A stretch of 64,000 bases of DNA. Source: Thamnaconus septentrionalis. Its lineage: Eukaryota > Chordata > Actinopteri > Tetraodontiformes > Monacanthidae. Both the position numbers and the translations under genes were made by a program. Numbering within the stretch: position 1 is the stretch's first letter; each line of letters starts with the position of its first letter. Below the pieces are notes generated by a model. It was not told the origin of the DNA. It was given only the letters and a program-made list of their open reading frames with translations, and ran no database searches. Below are positions 49,263 through 61,600 of this stretch, one piece after another. The stretch spans positions 11,752,001 to 11,816,000 of the forward strand of contig CM020516.1 in assembly GCA_009823395.1 (NCBI GenBank), in the 5' to 3' direction.

Positions 49263-49789
49263 CAAACAGAATATGCCTGAACCAAGCAACAACTCACTGT
49301 GGATGCAAATGCAAGCAACACATTCACGGCGGAGGAGGTCCAGGAGTTACGCAGACCCAATTATTCCAGAGACCCGCAGCGCATGCAGACATGCAAACAG
49401 TCAGCAAACTGGCCAGAAATTAGGAAAGTCCATCATTTACTTCTTCGCCGCAGTGAAGCCAAGGGGCAAAAAAATGCTGTTTTTTTCTTTCTTTCCCCAG
49501 ACATCTAGACTTTCTTTGGGTAATTATGTGATGGTGCTCCGCTGCAAACCGAACCCGCTCCCTCTGAAGATCTGAAAATGGGTATTTATACGCAGCCTTT
49601 TAAATGTGAACCAGCCAGCATAACATTGGACTGATTCCCAGACCCCAGATTTGAGGGGGGGGGGGGACAACTAATTAAGTGAATTAATTTTTCATATTTA
49701 AATTAGAGAGCAAGCGCAAATATAGATTTAAAACGGGAGTCATAATGGTACACAGAGAACACACAGACGCAGACGGTTGAGAAGCGTAC

Positions 49790-49882
49790 TGGGTTGTCGG
49801 GCCTCAGCCGCTTGGACGGCGGTCCTCCATCTTCAGGGTGGAGCATGTAGAAGAGGCGCACCTTGTTGGCGTGTTTCTTACT
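49790..49882 (-). CDS. zmat4: zmat4 coding exon 2 (end of zinc finger 1, basic linker)
   Basis: This exon encodes residues 38-68, starting [20 protein letters not shown] and ending KRLRPDNP. H41 completes finger 1. The block after it (KVR, YMLHP, DGG, KRLR) is the signature linker of ZMAT4 and separates it from ZNF385 proteins. A long pyrimidine tract with a TTC run and the acceptor tttcag precede it at 49883. The donor follows CCA as GTACGC, so both ends are phase 0. The KRLR cluster could act as a nuclear localisation signal; that is inference from composition. Confidence 0.92.
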
Positions 49883-51915
49883 CTGAAAGACAGGAAGAAG
49901 AAGAAGAAGACAGAGACGCTGAGTTTGGAGGGAAACGACCAGTGGTGTCGTGCAGGTTGCACAAAGTATAACCACTTATTTTTCAGTCAGCATTGTGTAG
50001 ACCCTCTTCTCAGTCCCCTCTGATATTCATCAAACAGCAGTGTCTGCAAGCCAAGTGATCTGATTTTCTTTCATAGGATAGTGAGGGCGATATCCGCCCT
50101 TCGCTGCATCTAATTGGCTAGTGCTCGTTGCATTTATTGGTTAGACTGTACTTAGATTGATTAAATTTAGGCATGAAGAAGACTGATGAGCCAATCAGAG
50201 GCAGAGTAGGGCTGGTGATGCCTGGGAAAGGTGAGGCTTGAAAAGAAACTACTGGCAAGGTGAGAGGGTAAGTGTCCAATCTTCAGGTGTGGATGGATCA
50301 AGAAAGAAGTAATGGTCGTAATTGTCTTTCATTAGTCTGTGGGGCAGTAATGTGTCAGCAATTACATCATTTCAACATCCAAGCAGGTGAAGCAGCAGAA
50401 ATGTGACAGTATGCAAATACTAAAGTCCCATTTTTGGGGAAACTGAACAGTCTTACATGTCACTAGTAATAAAACATGGCGATTATCCTTTGCTGAATGG
50501 GCCGCTTTAAAAAAAAAAAAAGGGCATAAATTCAGAGTATGTCTACCACCCTCCACTAGAAACGACTCATGCCTCTCTCTGTCTCTCCACCTTGACAGCT
50601 CCTTCCAGGAACTTATTTTAGTTTTTGGCTGATGATGCTGCCAAACATTTTGCCCCCCGTGGCGAGAATTGTAATGGGCCTTCTCGGAAGGGAGCGGCGG
50701 GAATGTTAGCCGGGCCGAGGAGGTGGAGGAGGTGCCGAGTGATGGGCGAGGTTCCCGTGAAGCACCAGCAGGAGGAGGGCAACAATAAAAACATAAAATC
50801 AACGTATCGGCACTCGGGTGTTTTATTAGTTCAGCTTTAATTGTGCAGTAAATGTGAATATTTGCCCTGACAGCTGACGGCAAACAAAACCAGTCTGCCT
50901 GCTGTGTGTCGTCACCTGAACCGCCTTGGCAGCGGCGGCCATAAATAAACCGTGTTTATTTGAAAGGGCAGCTCGTTGTCCTTGAAGTCGCTCACTGTCA
51001 CTTAAAACAGCAGCGGCTAAAGATCAGCACACGCGTCAAAGCCGTCTATCTTTTTCTGTCTTTTTTTTTTTCTGCCACACTTTCACCTTCACACTTTCCC
51101 GCGAAAACAACGTCTATTATTATCCATCAACCCCACCGCCGGGCGCTTTGTGACACATACACATGTGCGGTCAAACACAAATTACTGCAGCCGTTTGTCA
51201 TTATGAGAAGCGCCGGGGGAGAGATATTATTGATTGAGCGACGGCGATTAATTTGGAACGAGGCTATTTGTCAAATGTTTTCACGTGTCATTATCCCGAA
51301 CGGGAACTCCCCGCGGGGGGAATAATTTCTGCTGCATTAGCCGTTTATGAATGTTGCTCGATGGAGATGTACCTGGTAGTACAACATCACACACACACAC
51401 ACACTGCTCTGGCAGCTGCAGTGCTTGGGTCATGTTCTTCGATGGTATCTTCAGCTCCTGGGACTGAACCTCCACTTCCTCCCTCCCTCCCTCCCTCTTT
51501 CTTCCTCACATCCCTCCTCCTCGCTCGTCAGTCCGCTTTAATGCATTTTGTCGGCACTTGTGCGTGTTTGTCGGGCTACAAATGGCCGTGCTGTAGATCC
51601 CTGTGGGATATGGGGGGGAGGAGGGGGGGTGGGAACCGGGGTCTTCTTTTGTCACCATGGTTACCCGGTCCTGACCTCTGCGCCCACCACATCGTCTAAC
51701 AGATGACACTTGTCTCCCCGCCTCTGTATCTCCATGAGAAACTAACTTGGGGGCTGCAGGACAGATATAGAAATGTCAGTCGCTCCATCCTGGCAACCTG
51801 CAGAATTTATCCCAGTGAGTCTGCGGCTCCTAATGAGTGACTGGTCACTAGCAAGCTGTCGCAACTAGAACAGTCATGTATGTGTACAAAAAGTATCAAT
51901 ACAACAGGAATAAAA

Positions 51916-52235
51916 TAGGGCTGCAGCTATTGAGTATTTTGGTAATCGATTATTCTATGGAATATTCCAATGATTCATTGAGTAATCTGATAAAACGTAT
52001 GTTTGCTTGATTAAAGACCGCTTCCGTCTTCTGCCGTTTTGCATTGGACGCGTGGCCTGTGAGGGAAGGACGTTGTGTCACACTAAAAAGAGTCCGTGCG
52101 AAACGTGAGCTTTAAATTTTTTAAATATCGATGCCTCGAGGCAGATTAAATTCCGATTATTTTTATATATAAGATATATATAAATAAGATATAATTTCAA
52201 TTACTCAAATTACTCAGGGAATTGTTGCAGCCCTA
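51916..52235. mobile_element. hAT-like MITE with perfect target duplication
   Basis: It starts TAGGGCTGCAGC and ends TTGTTGCAGCCCTA. The terminal words TAGGGCTGCA and TGCAGCCCTA are exact reverse complements. GAATAAAA occurs on both sides (51908-51915 and 52236-52243), a perfect 8-bp target duplication. The interior carries GTAATCGATTATT near the left end and AATTACTCAAATTACTCA near the right, and has no coding frame. It inserted in zmat4 intron 1. Confidence 0.92.
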
Positions 52236-52576
52236 GAATAAAATGTGAATCTTCTATCTAAAGTTTTATGATCCAGTCGTTATGGTAACGTGGCATGTCT
52301 GGGGAAACATTTATCAGTGACACTCTTAAATTCAAAGCTGACTGATGAGATTTTTTTTTCTCTTACAGTTTTGGTCCCCGTGTTGCTTTAGAGAACGAAA
52401 GTTGCCGATGTCACATGGTGAGCAGCACGCCATGCTGTTTAAATGAAGTTTTGTTACGCCAATGTATTTCATGCCTGTGTGTGGGTGCGTGTGTGTGGCA
52501 TCTCTGCAAGAACTCTGGCCTCCTCTCACAGTTCACTGACACTCGCATTAGGCTAGTTAGCAAACTCATTTTGTTT

Positions 52577-52720
52577 GAATGTGAATTTGGATGATTGTGT
52601 GTCCTCATGTGCAATGAATTTCCCACTAGTCTAGGGTGTAACAAGGCAGCCTGGCTGGGACTCTGCGACCCGAGCGACCCCGAGTGCAGGAGAGGCGGCG
52701 GTAGGAAATGGACGAATTGA
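52577..52720 (+). mobile_element. SINE 3' fragment (diverged)
   Basis: GTCCTCATGTGCAATGAATT, CTAGGGTGTA, CTGGGACTCTGCGACCC and GGTAGGAAATGGACGAATTG occur in the order seen in the 3' part of the common teleost SINE-like family whose 5' part lies at 34183. Confidence 0.45.
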
Positions 52721-52829
52721 CGAATAACGTGATCGGACAATGTGCCAAACCTGCGCGGCTGCCCTGTGTTGCCTTCTGACCTCATTCGAAGGCTTTCTCC
52801 TAAACAATTACCGGTCTAATTAATGAACA

Positions 52830-52916
52830 ATGGCCGCGCTGTGCCGCGCTCGGATCGCGGCCGCCTTCGCCGCAGTCGCTGCGCGAGTCGTTCACCTCGG
52901 CGGTGAGTCTTTGTGA
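52830..52916 (+). other. CpG-dense 29-codon open frame (not a supported gene)
   Basis: The frame starts ATGGCCGCGCTGTGCCGC, encodes an alanine- and arginine-rich peptide beginning MAALCRARIAAAFAAVAARV, meets a GTGAGT at 52903 and stops at 52916. Composition resembles a mitochondrial leader, but no partner exon is seen. It may simply be a short CpG-rich patch. Confidence 0.2.
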
Positions 52917-53202
52917 AGGCTGACACACACTGACTCAACTCCAACCGTATTGCGTGCACAACTCAAGGCTGCGAGTTCTAGTGGGTTTCAGAGAGAGACA
53001 AATGGATTACTTTTGACTCAGGTTTGCACGCACACACGCACACACACTCGTCCTTGCTTAATACTCCCCAGATAAGGGCCTTGTCCTCATTAGTCTGCTT
53101 GTTAATCCTAATTGTGTCTTGTAATCAAGGACGACCTCGATGCAGAACAATGCAAGTGCACATGCACACGAGCTCTCTGTCCCTCTCTCACACACTCTTG
53201 GC

Positions 53203-53226
53203 ACACACACACACACACACACACAC
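53203..53226. repeat. (CA)n microsatellite
   Basis: About 12 CA units; a shorter interrupted CA stretch lies 10 bp to the right. Confidence 0.9.
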
Positions 53227-53521
53227 TTGGCACACACACACGCACACACTGGTTAAATAATGTAGTGGGCTGATTACTCATTGGCTATTCATTAAAATAC
53301 TCAGAGGGAGCCTGCTGAGAGGTACATTAAATAAAATGCGTGCGTGTGTTTGTTTGTGCAAGTGCCTAGTATTACCATGCCGGAGTGGGTCCATGTATAA
53401 TGGATGAGCACCCCACACAAATTAGTACAAATAAGGCTGATGCAAAAGTGCGGACAGCGGGGATCTGCCCGTCGGACGGGCCGCCACCGTTGCTGGGTTT
53501 CCAGCCTCCGGACAGACTCAC

Positions 53522-53632
53522 CTCGTAGTGAGCGGTGCGCTGGGACTCGGATATGAGCTGGGCATTGCAGATGTTGCAGTAGCTCTCGGTGAACAAGCCT
53601 CCGTCCACCACGCCCGCAGACTTCATCTTCAT
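53522..53632 (-). CDS. zmat4: zmat4 coding exon 1 (start codon, first half of zinc finger 1)
   Basis: This exon encodes 37 residues from [12 protein letters not shown] through [14 protein letters not shown] to HYE. It carries C19, C22 and H35 of finger 1; the last ligand, H41, is in the next exon. It ends on a complete codon (GAG) followed by the donor GTGAGT at 53516-53521. Two in-frame ATGs occur, at 53632 and 53626. I chose the first because the family protein starts MK just before this block. Upstream are the acceptor-like steps gtgcag and cctcag directly before the ATG, so the 5' UTR probably begins in a separate upstream exon. The frame stays open further 5', but that stretch is a TG-rich pyrimidine tract and looks intronic. 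The family identification is strong and the start is likely. Confidence 0.92.
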
Positions 53633-54164
53633 CTGAGGCTGCACGGACACACACAGACGCACACGAAAGACACATTGCAAATGTGAATAAAATAAAATGA
53701 AGAAATGTCAGTGAACCTTGCTGGGTGCAAGTGCGTGCGCATGTGTGTGTGTGTGTGTGTGTCTGTGTGTGTTTGGACGTCATGCATCCAGTGAGGATTC
53801 AGGAAGTAGCTTCTTCCCCTGACCGTCTGATTCGTTGTGACAGTTTCAGTCCCAAAAAGGTTTGTGCTCCGTCAGAACATACGCTCCCGGATGTTTTTGG
53901 CTCCAGTCGCAGAGCAGCAGCCGGAGGCTCCGGCACACTTTTTTCCGCAACTCTGTTTGTCAATAAACGGCTTCATGTTAACTTTTTTTTTTCTCCAGCA
54001 TTTGTAAACAATGCAGACAGAGGCAAAAATAACCATTTCAGCTGTTGAGCTCGATCGACGGTGCCAACCTTACTGTGCAATTTACAGATTCTTTACATAT
54101 TATTATTATTAATAATTCTTAGTAGGTCAAAGACGATGTGTAGAGATGTGAGTAGAGATGCAAC

Positions 54165-54655
54165 TACTTAGTAAGTAGGGAGTTTGACTATCGATTAATT
54201 GTCGATTAAGAATTTAATCTATTCAACTGGATTAGTCGCAATTAATTGAACATTTTTTACATGGGTAGTTAATATCATTATAACAGTGCAGTGGCAGGAA
54301 AGAACAATTCACCTGCAGAATGTGATGGTCATAATATACCTAGAATAAGTTAGTTTTTTTTATGAACTGGCGACTTTGTCCAGGGTGTAAAATGAATGAA
54401 TGAATGAATGAAATGTGAGCCATTAGAAGTCAACTTAAAGTCAGAGGATAAATGTTGAGGGTGTTTTTACTGTTCTCTAATGTGAAAATGGGTCACATTG
54501 GACCCTCAACATTATTTAAGGGTTACATAATGTGTTCCTTCCACATTTTTCAATGTGAAATTTAGGTTTTCAGGAAAAATTGCCGCTTATCAATTAATTG
54601 TTAATGGATCGGTCAGGTCAATCAACTAACGGTTAATGAATTTATCGATAATTTA
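54165..54655. mobile_element. Degraded hAT-like element (TAATCGATTA family)
   Basis: The left part has AGAGATGCAACTACTT and TATCGATTAATTGTCGATTA. The right part has ATCAATTAATTGTTAATGG and TTATCGATAATTTACAG. Both recall the family represented intact at 51916, but clean termini and a target duplication are not visible. The SINE-like piece at 54365 sits inside it. Confidence 0.4.
54364..54413 (+). mobile_element. SINE tail fragment with (AATG)n
   Basis: GAACTGGCGACTTTGTCCAG with GGTGTA matches a conserved block of the teleost SINE-like family and is followed by five AATG units. Confidence 0.5.
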
Positions 54656-56389
54656 CAGTGATCTGGTGTTTAGCTGCCTTCACAACAAAACACCAAATAT
54701 CTCTGCGGAGGTCTTCAACAACTAACAGAACTGGACCTGCTGCGCGGCAGTGAGTTGTGTAGCTGCATGCTGTGCCGTGCTGGTGTTGTGTTGCCTTCAG
54801 GCGTTTTTTGGCTGCTGCAGTGGTGAACGCAGTAACCGAAAAGTTTGGGGGCTGGACTTAACTTGAGGCACCAGATGGTACTTTTTATTTACTGAAAACT
54901 GTTCTCGTAAACAAATCAGAAAGCTGCCAAAACACCCCAGCGCTGCTGCCGGGTGATAACCAATTTCCATCGAAAAAAAAAAAAAAAAATTCAGGTTGCA
55001 GGTTCTCAATTCCTCAACCAATCACCAGACTTCACACATTGACTACCCGTCACTGTGTGCTCTGGCGACGATTTTCTAATCAGCATAACTGTCATGGAGG
55101 GTAATAGAGGGAAAGTGCTCTAGCAACAGTCAACTGAGCAAAGAAGAAAAAAAAATCTATGACAGCAAATCAGTTCTATGACTCTTATTCTCATAATGTT
55201 GCAGGTTATGAACGCTCCAGATTGGTGATGTGGGTAATACTTGGTAAAATTGCACTTTTAAATTAGCACTCCTCGACCTACAGACTTGTAGACGTTGGCA
55301 GAATTAACGTGTCTGCAAGAGAAACTTTCGAAAAGAAGCAGTGAGCTGCAAAAACACCCCCAAAAAACCCTGTCTCACATTAATCCCCGGGGACAAACAA
55401 CGTATTAAAACCTTGTCATGATGGAATTGGTCCACCAGTAAAATCAGCGTGACCTGAGCGTCCCACTGGGAGACGTCGTTGGGGCTTCTTTACAACCTGG
55501 CAGCGCTGTTTTCCTTCTCTTTTTATACTCACTGCTGTAATAGAAAAATGGTTTAATGATGTGCTCTGGGGTCTTGTGTTCAATTTTCTATTCTCTTCAT
55601 TACGCGAGGCCCTGCAGGCGCTGCTCTGACAGCGCCGGGGTGACTAACAGGTCCGGGGGGAACACAGTCCAGGAACATCAACCATTAAGCGGGACGAGCT
55701 CCTCGGCCCGGAGAGGACACGGACTCAGGTGCTCGCAGTGGGGCGAAGTGGTCCGGCGTGAAAGGTGCTGCGGAGCTCCCATACAGCAAGTGTAAAACCC
55801 ACGGCAGTAAAACGCAGTGACAGGTGTGTTGGCATTTGAAGCGGCAAAACTTCAAAGCTCAGGTTTTTCCTGGAGCCTCTGTTCGTTCAGCTGTATATGT
55901 ATAAAAGTAATTTCAGGGAGCTGACAGTTCCAGTTCTTTCTGGTTTATTGCGGGGAAAAAATAACTTAAAAAAAACAATGATTGAGTTTGAAGCTACAAC
56001 AAAAAATACAAGAAAACATCCAATCATTTTCACTCAGTGTTTCTGCTTTGCTGCGGTCACTGATCTGCCGTCTGTGGTTGTTGGGCCATGTCTACTTATA
56101 CAGCAGCCCCCTTAATTTCACATTGTAGCCTTTTATTACTTATTACTACTTTTAGAGTTTGAGCTTTTTGTTTCTTCCAGCCACAACTTTCACACACCCC
56201 CACACACAGCTTCTGACTGCCTCTGGTTCGCAATGTCTGCCACGCTTTAAAAAATTCATCTGACTGGTGAAAGTCCTCCAACAAAAACACGTCATGTCAA
56301 GAAACTCACTAGAAATGATAAAAGTCCAACCTTCACTTCTTTTTCTTACTGCACCTTTTGTATAATTTACACTAGCACAAGCAGTTCTG

Positions 56390-56600
56390 TGGAGCAGCCC
56401 ATTGTGATGTCACAGGGGGGCAGGTATACCTCTTTCAGGTCAGGTTAGTGACAGCACATCAAACCCAGTGTTTTGTTCCGTCCGTCCTCTGAGACCAGCA
56501 TGCAGCCATAGTACGAAGTAAACGCCTGCCATTTTAGCAGAAGACTGTAAACAGCAGGCTAAATACACTGCTGAGTGCTTTTTACGCTTTACCATGCAGC
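56390..56600. repeat. TGTGATGTCACA-family repeat, copy 5
   Basis: The core CATTGTGATGTCACAGGGG lies at 56400-56418, followed about 130 bp later by CTGTAAACAGCAGGCTAAAT, a tail word shared with copies 3 and 6. Confidence 0.55.
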
Positions 56601-57639
56601 GCTAGTGGAGTCTACATTAGAAAACAAACATACGACAGTCTGCATAGAAACCAAAAGCTGTTGTTTCCTATTTAGGCGTAAAAACAACAATGACCTCCAG
56701 TCACACAGCTGTCTTTGAGAGCTGGAATTATTTCAGAAGGAGGCGAGACACCAGCTTCGTTATGCAAACTGACGCCTCGCGTTTTGATCCGGCAGAATAC
56801 GTGTCGGCCCATTTTATGGCGAGGGGGTGGGGGAGACGGCGCCCATACGTGCAGACACCGGCAAAGGTAGAGCCAAGTCTGTCATCTTATCTTCCACCTA
56901 ATTAAAAGTGACTGTCGCCACAGAAATATCCCCCTATCTGCCTAATATCTCAATTACCTCTGATTATTACATGCAAGATGGGAGACGCGGGCTAATTAAT
57001 AGAGTCGATCTGTTGCTGAGATTAATAGAATGGCAGGCGCAGTCGCGCGGAGAGATGGAGAGGCAGATAGTGGGTAAAAATAATGAAAGAGGGGAAGGGG
57101 AGGGTGGGACGGAGGGAGGGAGCGGGAGAAGAGTGGCTTGTAATGTGTGCGCTGGACGTGATCGTCTTCTGATGTGCTGAGATCTCATGAAGGAAATATA
57201 GTTTCATTTCAGCCTGACACGCTTTCACTTCTTAGGAATTCTCCAACACCGGCGCAAATGGGGAAATGGGCCTGATAGACACGTTTCCTGCTAACCCTCT
57301 TTATCCTCCTTTGTAGTTGCGTGCCGGAGTTGTATTAGAAAGCGAATCTCATTCTTTCTCCCCCCCCCCACTATGTTGTCAACGGAAACTTAAAACGAAA
57401 AACCAGTGTGGAAATTAACAAAATTGAGCCGATGTATTTGCGAAGTGCTTTTTACCATTATTTTAGAATTAATTAGAAGAATTTTACAACAGAATGCAAT
57501 TTTTAGGAGCAGGAGAGTTAAAATAAATGTTCTGCTTCGGTATTTCAGGTCTCAATGTTGCAGTTGAACATCAGCTGAACATCTAAAGCATGCATCGTCT
57601 AATGTATAGACTCCCACTGTAGTAAAACATTAGAAACAA

Positions 57640-58015
57640 CACAAGATATTTTTGCTACGTGTGCAATACTGCAAGAGTTGGTCTTGATCCGATTGCAACA
57701 AAAATCAGGGCCGGTACTGCTGATACTGATGAGATACTGATACATTTTTGATTTTAGGCGGATGCTTCATCTCATGGCCAAATCTGAATTAATTTTCCTG
57801 GCCTACAAGTGTTTTTGCCTTCCCTCACCCAATTTGCGCTGAAACTTTGTTTGTCACAATCATTTCATGAGGAAAAAAAAATTCCAACTTAACAGTCAAA
57901 TACAATATCTGGATACAATTCCAAAGTATTGATCTCATCACACTGATGTCAATCAATACCGATACCAGCATTTGTATCTATATTATTGCGTTTTGGATCA
58001 GTACACCACCACTAG
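57640..58015. repeat. Possible degraded transposon (GATACTGATA words)
   Basis: GATACTGATGAGATACTGAT at about 57720 and AATCAATACCGATACCAGCA near 57950 form an inverted theme seen in several fish MITEs. Clean terminal repeats are not visible. Confidence 0.3.
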
Positions 58016-58379
58016 TTGTCGCCCAATTACTTTGCCTCTCGACTAAGCTACAAAAAAAAGTGGCAAAAATTTTGAAAAATAAATCGCCTCTCGCTCATGA
58101 TGTCAGCGATGATTATTACGCTGCTGCAATCCGTTTCCTTTCAGAAATACATTACCGCCACCAGTGTAATTGCAGAGTGCCCTAATGATGACGGCGGCCG
58201 CAGATGGCTCCACGTCAGGCTGTGACTGACCCACGAAGCTTGCATGCAGCTGGTGTCTGACTCACAGTTCTGGTTGGCAGCGGTTGAGACGCTGCTAACG
58301 AAAGCGTGAGTTACACCTGCGCTGAACACCGCCGCTAATAAACACGGAATAGGTAATGATTTTGGAGTGTCTATCATCC

Positions 58380-58640
58380 TCTTGTGAATATTTCATGCTG
58401 GAGGAAATAAGTGATGAGATTCTAAAGGTCATCAAAAAAAGAGCGAGAAGCTCCGTCTTTTGAGTGTCAGGTGTGCCGGTATGGAAATCAACCCTCTGTG
58501 ATGTCACAAAGAGCTCTGTTAATGAGTCCTTGAGACCACTTCACAGAAGCTGAAGCCGCAGGGGGCTGTAAACAGAGGGCTAACTCTGGTGTTTTATCCA
58601 CACGTGCTGGAGTCCGGGACGAAAACACGGGGATGTTGCG
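58380..58640. repeat. TGTGATGTCACA-family repeat, copy 6
   Basis: The core CCTCTGTGATGTCACAAAGA lies at 58493-58512. The tail words CTGTAAACAGAGGGCTAA and GTGCTGG match copies 3 and 5. Confidence 0.6.
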
Positions 58641-61600
58641 AGACCTTTTTCAAAATGAATGACTTCAGCCGACTGCGGGTAAACACAAACAACCCATCCG
58701 GAGATAAAGACGGCGAAACGGAATACGCACGCTGCGGCGCTCGGATTAAAAAATAAAAAAGGGCCCCGAGCTCAATTAGACACAGAATGGCAGAAGCGAG
58801 TAAAAGACTTTGTGAGAGCAGCAAAGCCCCGAGGCATGAGAAGAGCGAGCGAACCCTGGGGGGATTCCCTTTTGAGACCGCATCAAGTATTTAACATGGA
58901 TGTGAACTGCGAGCCCCGCCTGAAATCTCTGCCTCCGGCCCGAGCGTTCATTAAGAGGCTGCCGTCGAGTCGGACGTGCCTCCTTGTTTTGTGCTAATTG
59001 AAAGGAGCCGCTGTCGCCCGGGCTCGGAATATTAATTAGTTGGTAATATTAATTGCGTCTTGATGGCGCTGGTGGTCGATGAGGACCCCCTTTTTCTACC
59101 GTCGGCGGCGGAGAGTAATGCGTTACTCCCATTCATTACGCCGCACGTCCCCACCCTCTGTTCACATGCGGCCTGAAAACACCTTTTTTTCCCCCTCTTC
59201 CTGGAAAGATACACGGACAAGACGTGTGGAGGAGAAGTGTGCGAGCGAAGGCTCAGCAGGTGGTCTGGCCCAGCGGCAGAGCTTCTTTAAAGCCCCTTAA
59301 AGCTCCTCCTTCCTTCCTTCCTTCCTTCCTCTTCAATCTTCCTCCTACTTTTCCCCCCCTCCATCAGGGTGGCAACTGCTGTGATCTGCGCTCTGGATTT
59401 TTCTTTTTTCCTCTCCAGCTCCTGCAGTTGCTTTTCCTTTTAAAGCAGGAAAAAAAAGAGCGAGGGGGGCAGGGGGTGGGGAGGTGATTTGCGTGTCATA
59501 TTATGCATACAGAGGATGAAATATCGGCACTCGCCTGTCAGCCGATGACCTCCCTAATGAGCCCCTGGTAGCAGGAACACTGGAGAGGCTTTCAGAGGTT
59601 AATAATATGGGATCCAGCACCACGGAGGCACTCTGCCGCCGCGCCACTTTGATGTTCCGCACTCGGGCGTTGCCGAGGCCGCCCTTCCCCTGCCAATCCG
59701 ACGGAAGCCGCTCTAATATTAACAACCTCGCTCCTTTGTACGGCGCCAATCAAAGGTAATACAGTGCGGAGGGGCGGGGGAAGGATAAAGTCCTTAAAGG
59801 AGCCAAATCCACAGTCATTCTGTTTGAACTGCGAGGGCTTCCTTTGTACCGTTGGCCCGACGCTGCGATTCGCCCGTGCGAACTCAGCACAGGGGAAACT
59901 CTGCGAACGCGATTGAATTAAACGCGGCCCTCTTCCGAAGAAAAAAACCCCAAAAGATTCGCTCTGGGGAAAGGCGAGATAAAGATCTGACAAAAATGAA
60001 ACGCATGACTCGCCATCTTCGATTTAGATTTTTCCTGAGAGGTTGTCGTGGGGCAGACACGGCGAGCCGTACGTTAAAAAAGAAACACATCCGCTGTGAC
60101 GAGGTCAGGTCACGCTCTTCTCTCTGAGTCAGTGTGTGAGTGCCTGCTCTGCGTGTTTGAGGACTTTTTCTCCTCTCCTGAATTATACCCGCCGCCTGCC
60201 GTGGCCCAAATACTATTTCGGATTCGCCGTCTGACTTTCGGATCCTCTCGATGTCGACGGAGTCAAAAACCTGTGTCTGCTCTTCCACCGTCTCTCCTCC
60301 ACGCTACGATTTTTCTCCCGGTGGCAGTGGTGGAAAATGCGGCCCTCAAGGGCAGGGATTTACTCACGGGGGGATGGTGGAGACTAATCTACCCTCGCGC
60401 AGATAAGCCCACTGCATTATATACCTTGCTGGCGTCAAACTGCCGGACGGGCTAATGGCGAAGACACTCGTGGCTCTTTGTGGCATTTTTCATGGGCGGC
60501 GTTTTTTCTGATAGTGGAGGCGGAGCTGCATAAATCTTCTGGCTTTCGACCCTAATGACCACACAGTCTTTATGAGTTGGGTGATCAAAGCTCCCACCCT
60601 CCCACTGCCAAATATTTCAACATCTTAATGGACAGTTTTGTTAATTATTCTGTGATGTATCAGACCAAGTGAGCATCTCTTGTTCCAAAGCAACCGTCAA
60701 ATCCACAGTTTAAAGTCAAGCAAGAAACTATTGGGAATGTGCAGAGAGCGCGGGATCAGTTTCCTTTAACTACCGTTTAAAGACACTGTGTATACTATCA
60801 TTATGTGTATTATGCAATGTTCATTATATTAGTGTTTAATAATGGTCCGTGGCTCAAGATGCAAATGGTGGAACTGGTGAATACATTTTTCCAATTAAAG
60901 GAGAAAAACTGGTTATGAACAAATAACATATGTGTATACGTAGCTAATGAAGTGGTGAAAAACTTTCATTCTACATTCTACTCATTAATATTAATCATCG
61001 CTGTGATGTACTTGTACATGCTCGAATGAAGCTGACTTGGTGTTTTCCCCCTTACTGCATCTGTCCTGATTTTCCTTCTTTATCATTTTTTTTTCCTGAG
61101 GTTCATGATGAGAATCAGATAGTGTGCATGCCGTAGCATATTATTTATGTGATAGATTGCATACACTTGAATACATTGTTGCAAAATTAGTTTCCAGTGT
61201 TTTTGGTGGGATAATTAACCGACTTCATGGAGTCCAGAATGCAAACTAATGTTCAGTAGGTGAAATATTGGGCGTATAAGGGAAAATATTTTGGATCTTG
61301 ACCTGGTAAACCTCCAAGGCTGGTGACGCGTGTCAGAGACTGATTTACTCGGTGCTAATTTGATAAACAAAATGATGGACGTGCTGGGACAATAATTGCT
61401 CAGTACGCCGTCAGTAATACTGATGTTGGTGTTTGAACTTGGCAGATGTCGCTGTGCAAAAAAAAGGGAACTAGAGGAGGAAGAAAGTTTCCTCGGGCTT
61501 CTTTGAGAAGTTTCTCCAGATATATCCACCACTGAACAGAAGGTCTCTGCTCCCGTCGCCCCCTTCATACTTTACAACCCGTCTGTCTCCAATAGACCTT

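Larger units (their letters stand above)
49883..53521 (-). other. zmat4: zmat4 intron 1 (between coding exons 1 and 2)
   Basis: This intron is about 3.6 kb, GT at 53521 and AG at 49883. It holds the hAT-like MITE at 51916-52235, a SINE 3' fragment near 52577-52720, CA-rich tracts near 53030-53250 and a CpG-dense 80-bp patch at 52830-52910. No other exon-like segment is recognised. 50040-50260 has a pair of inverted CCAAT-containing segments and resembles a fish repeat, which I could not classify. Confidence 0.85.
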
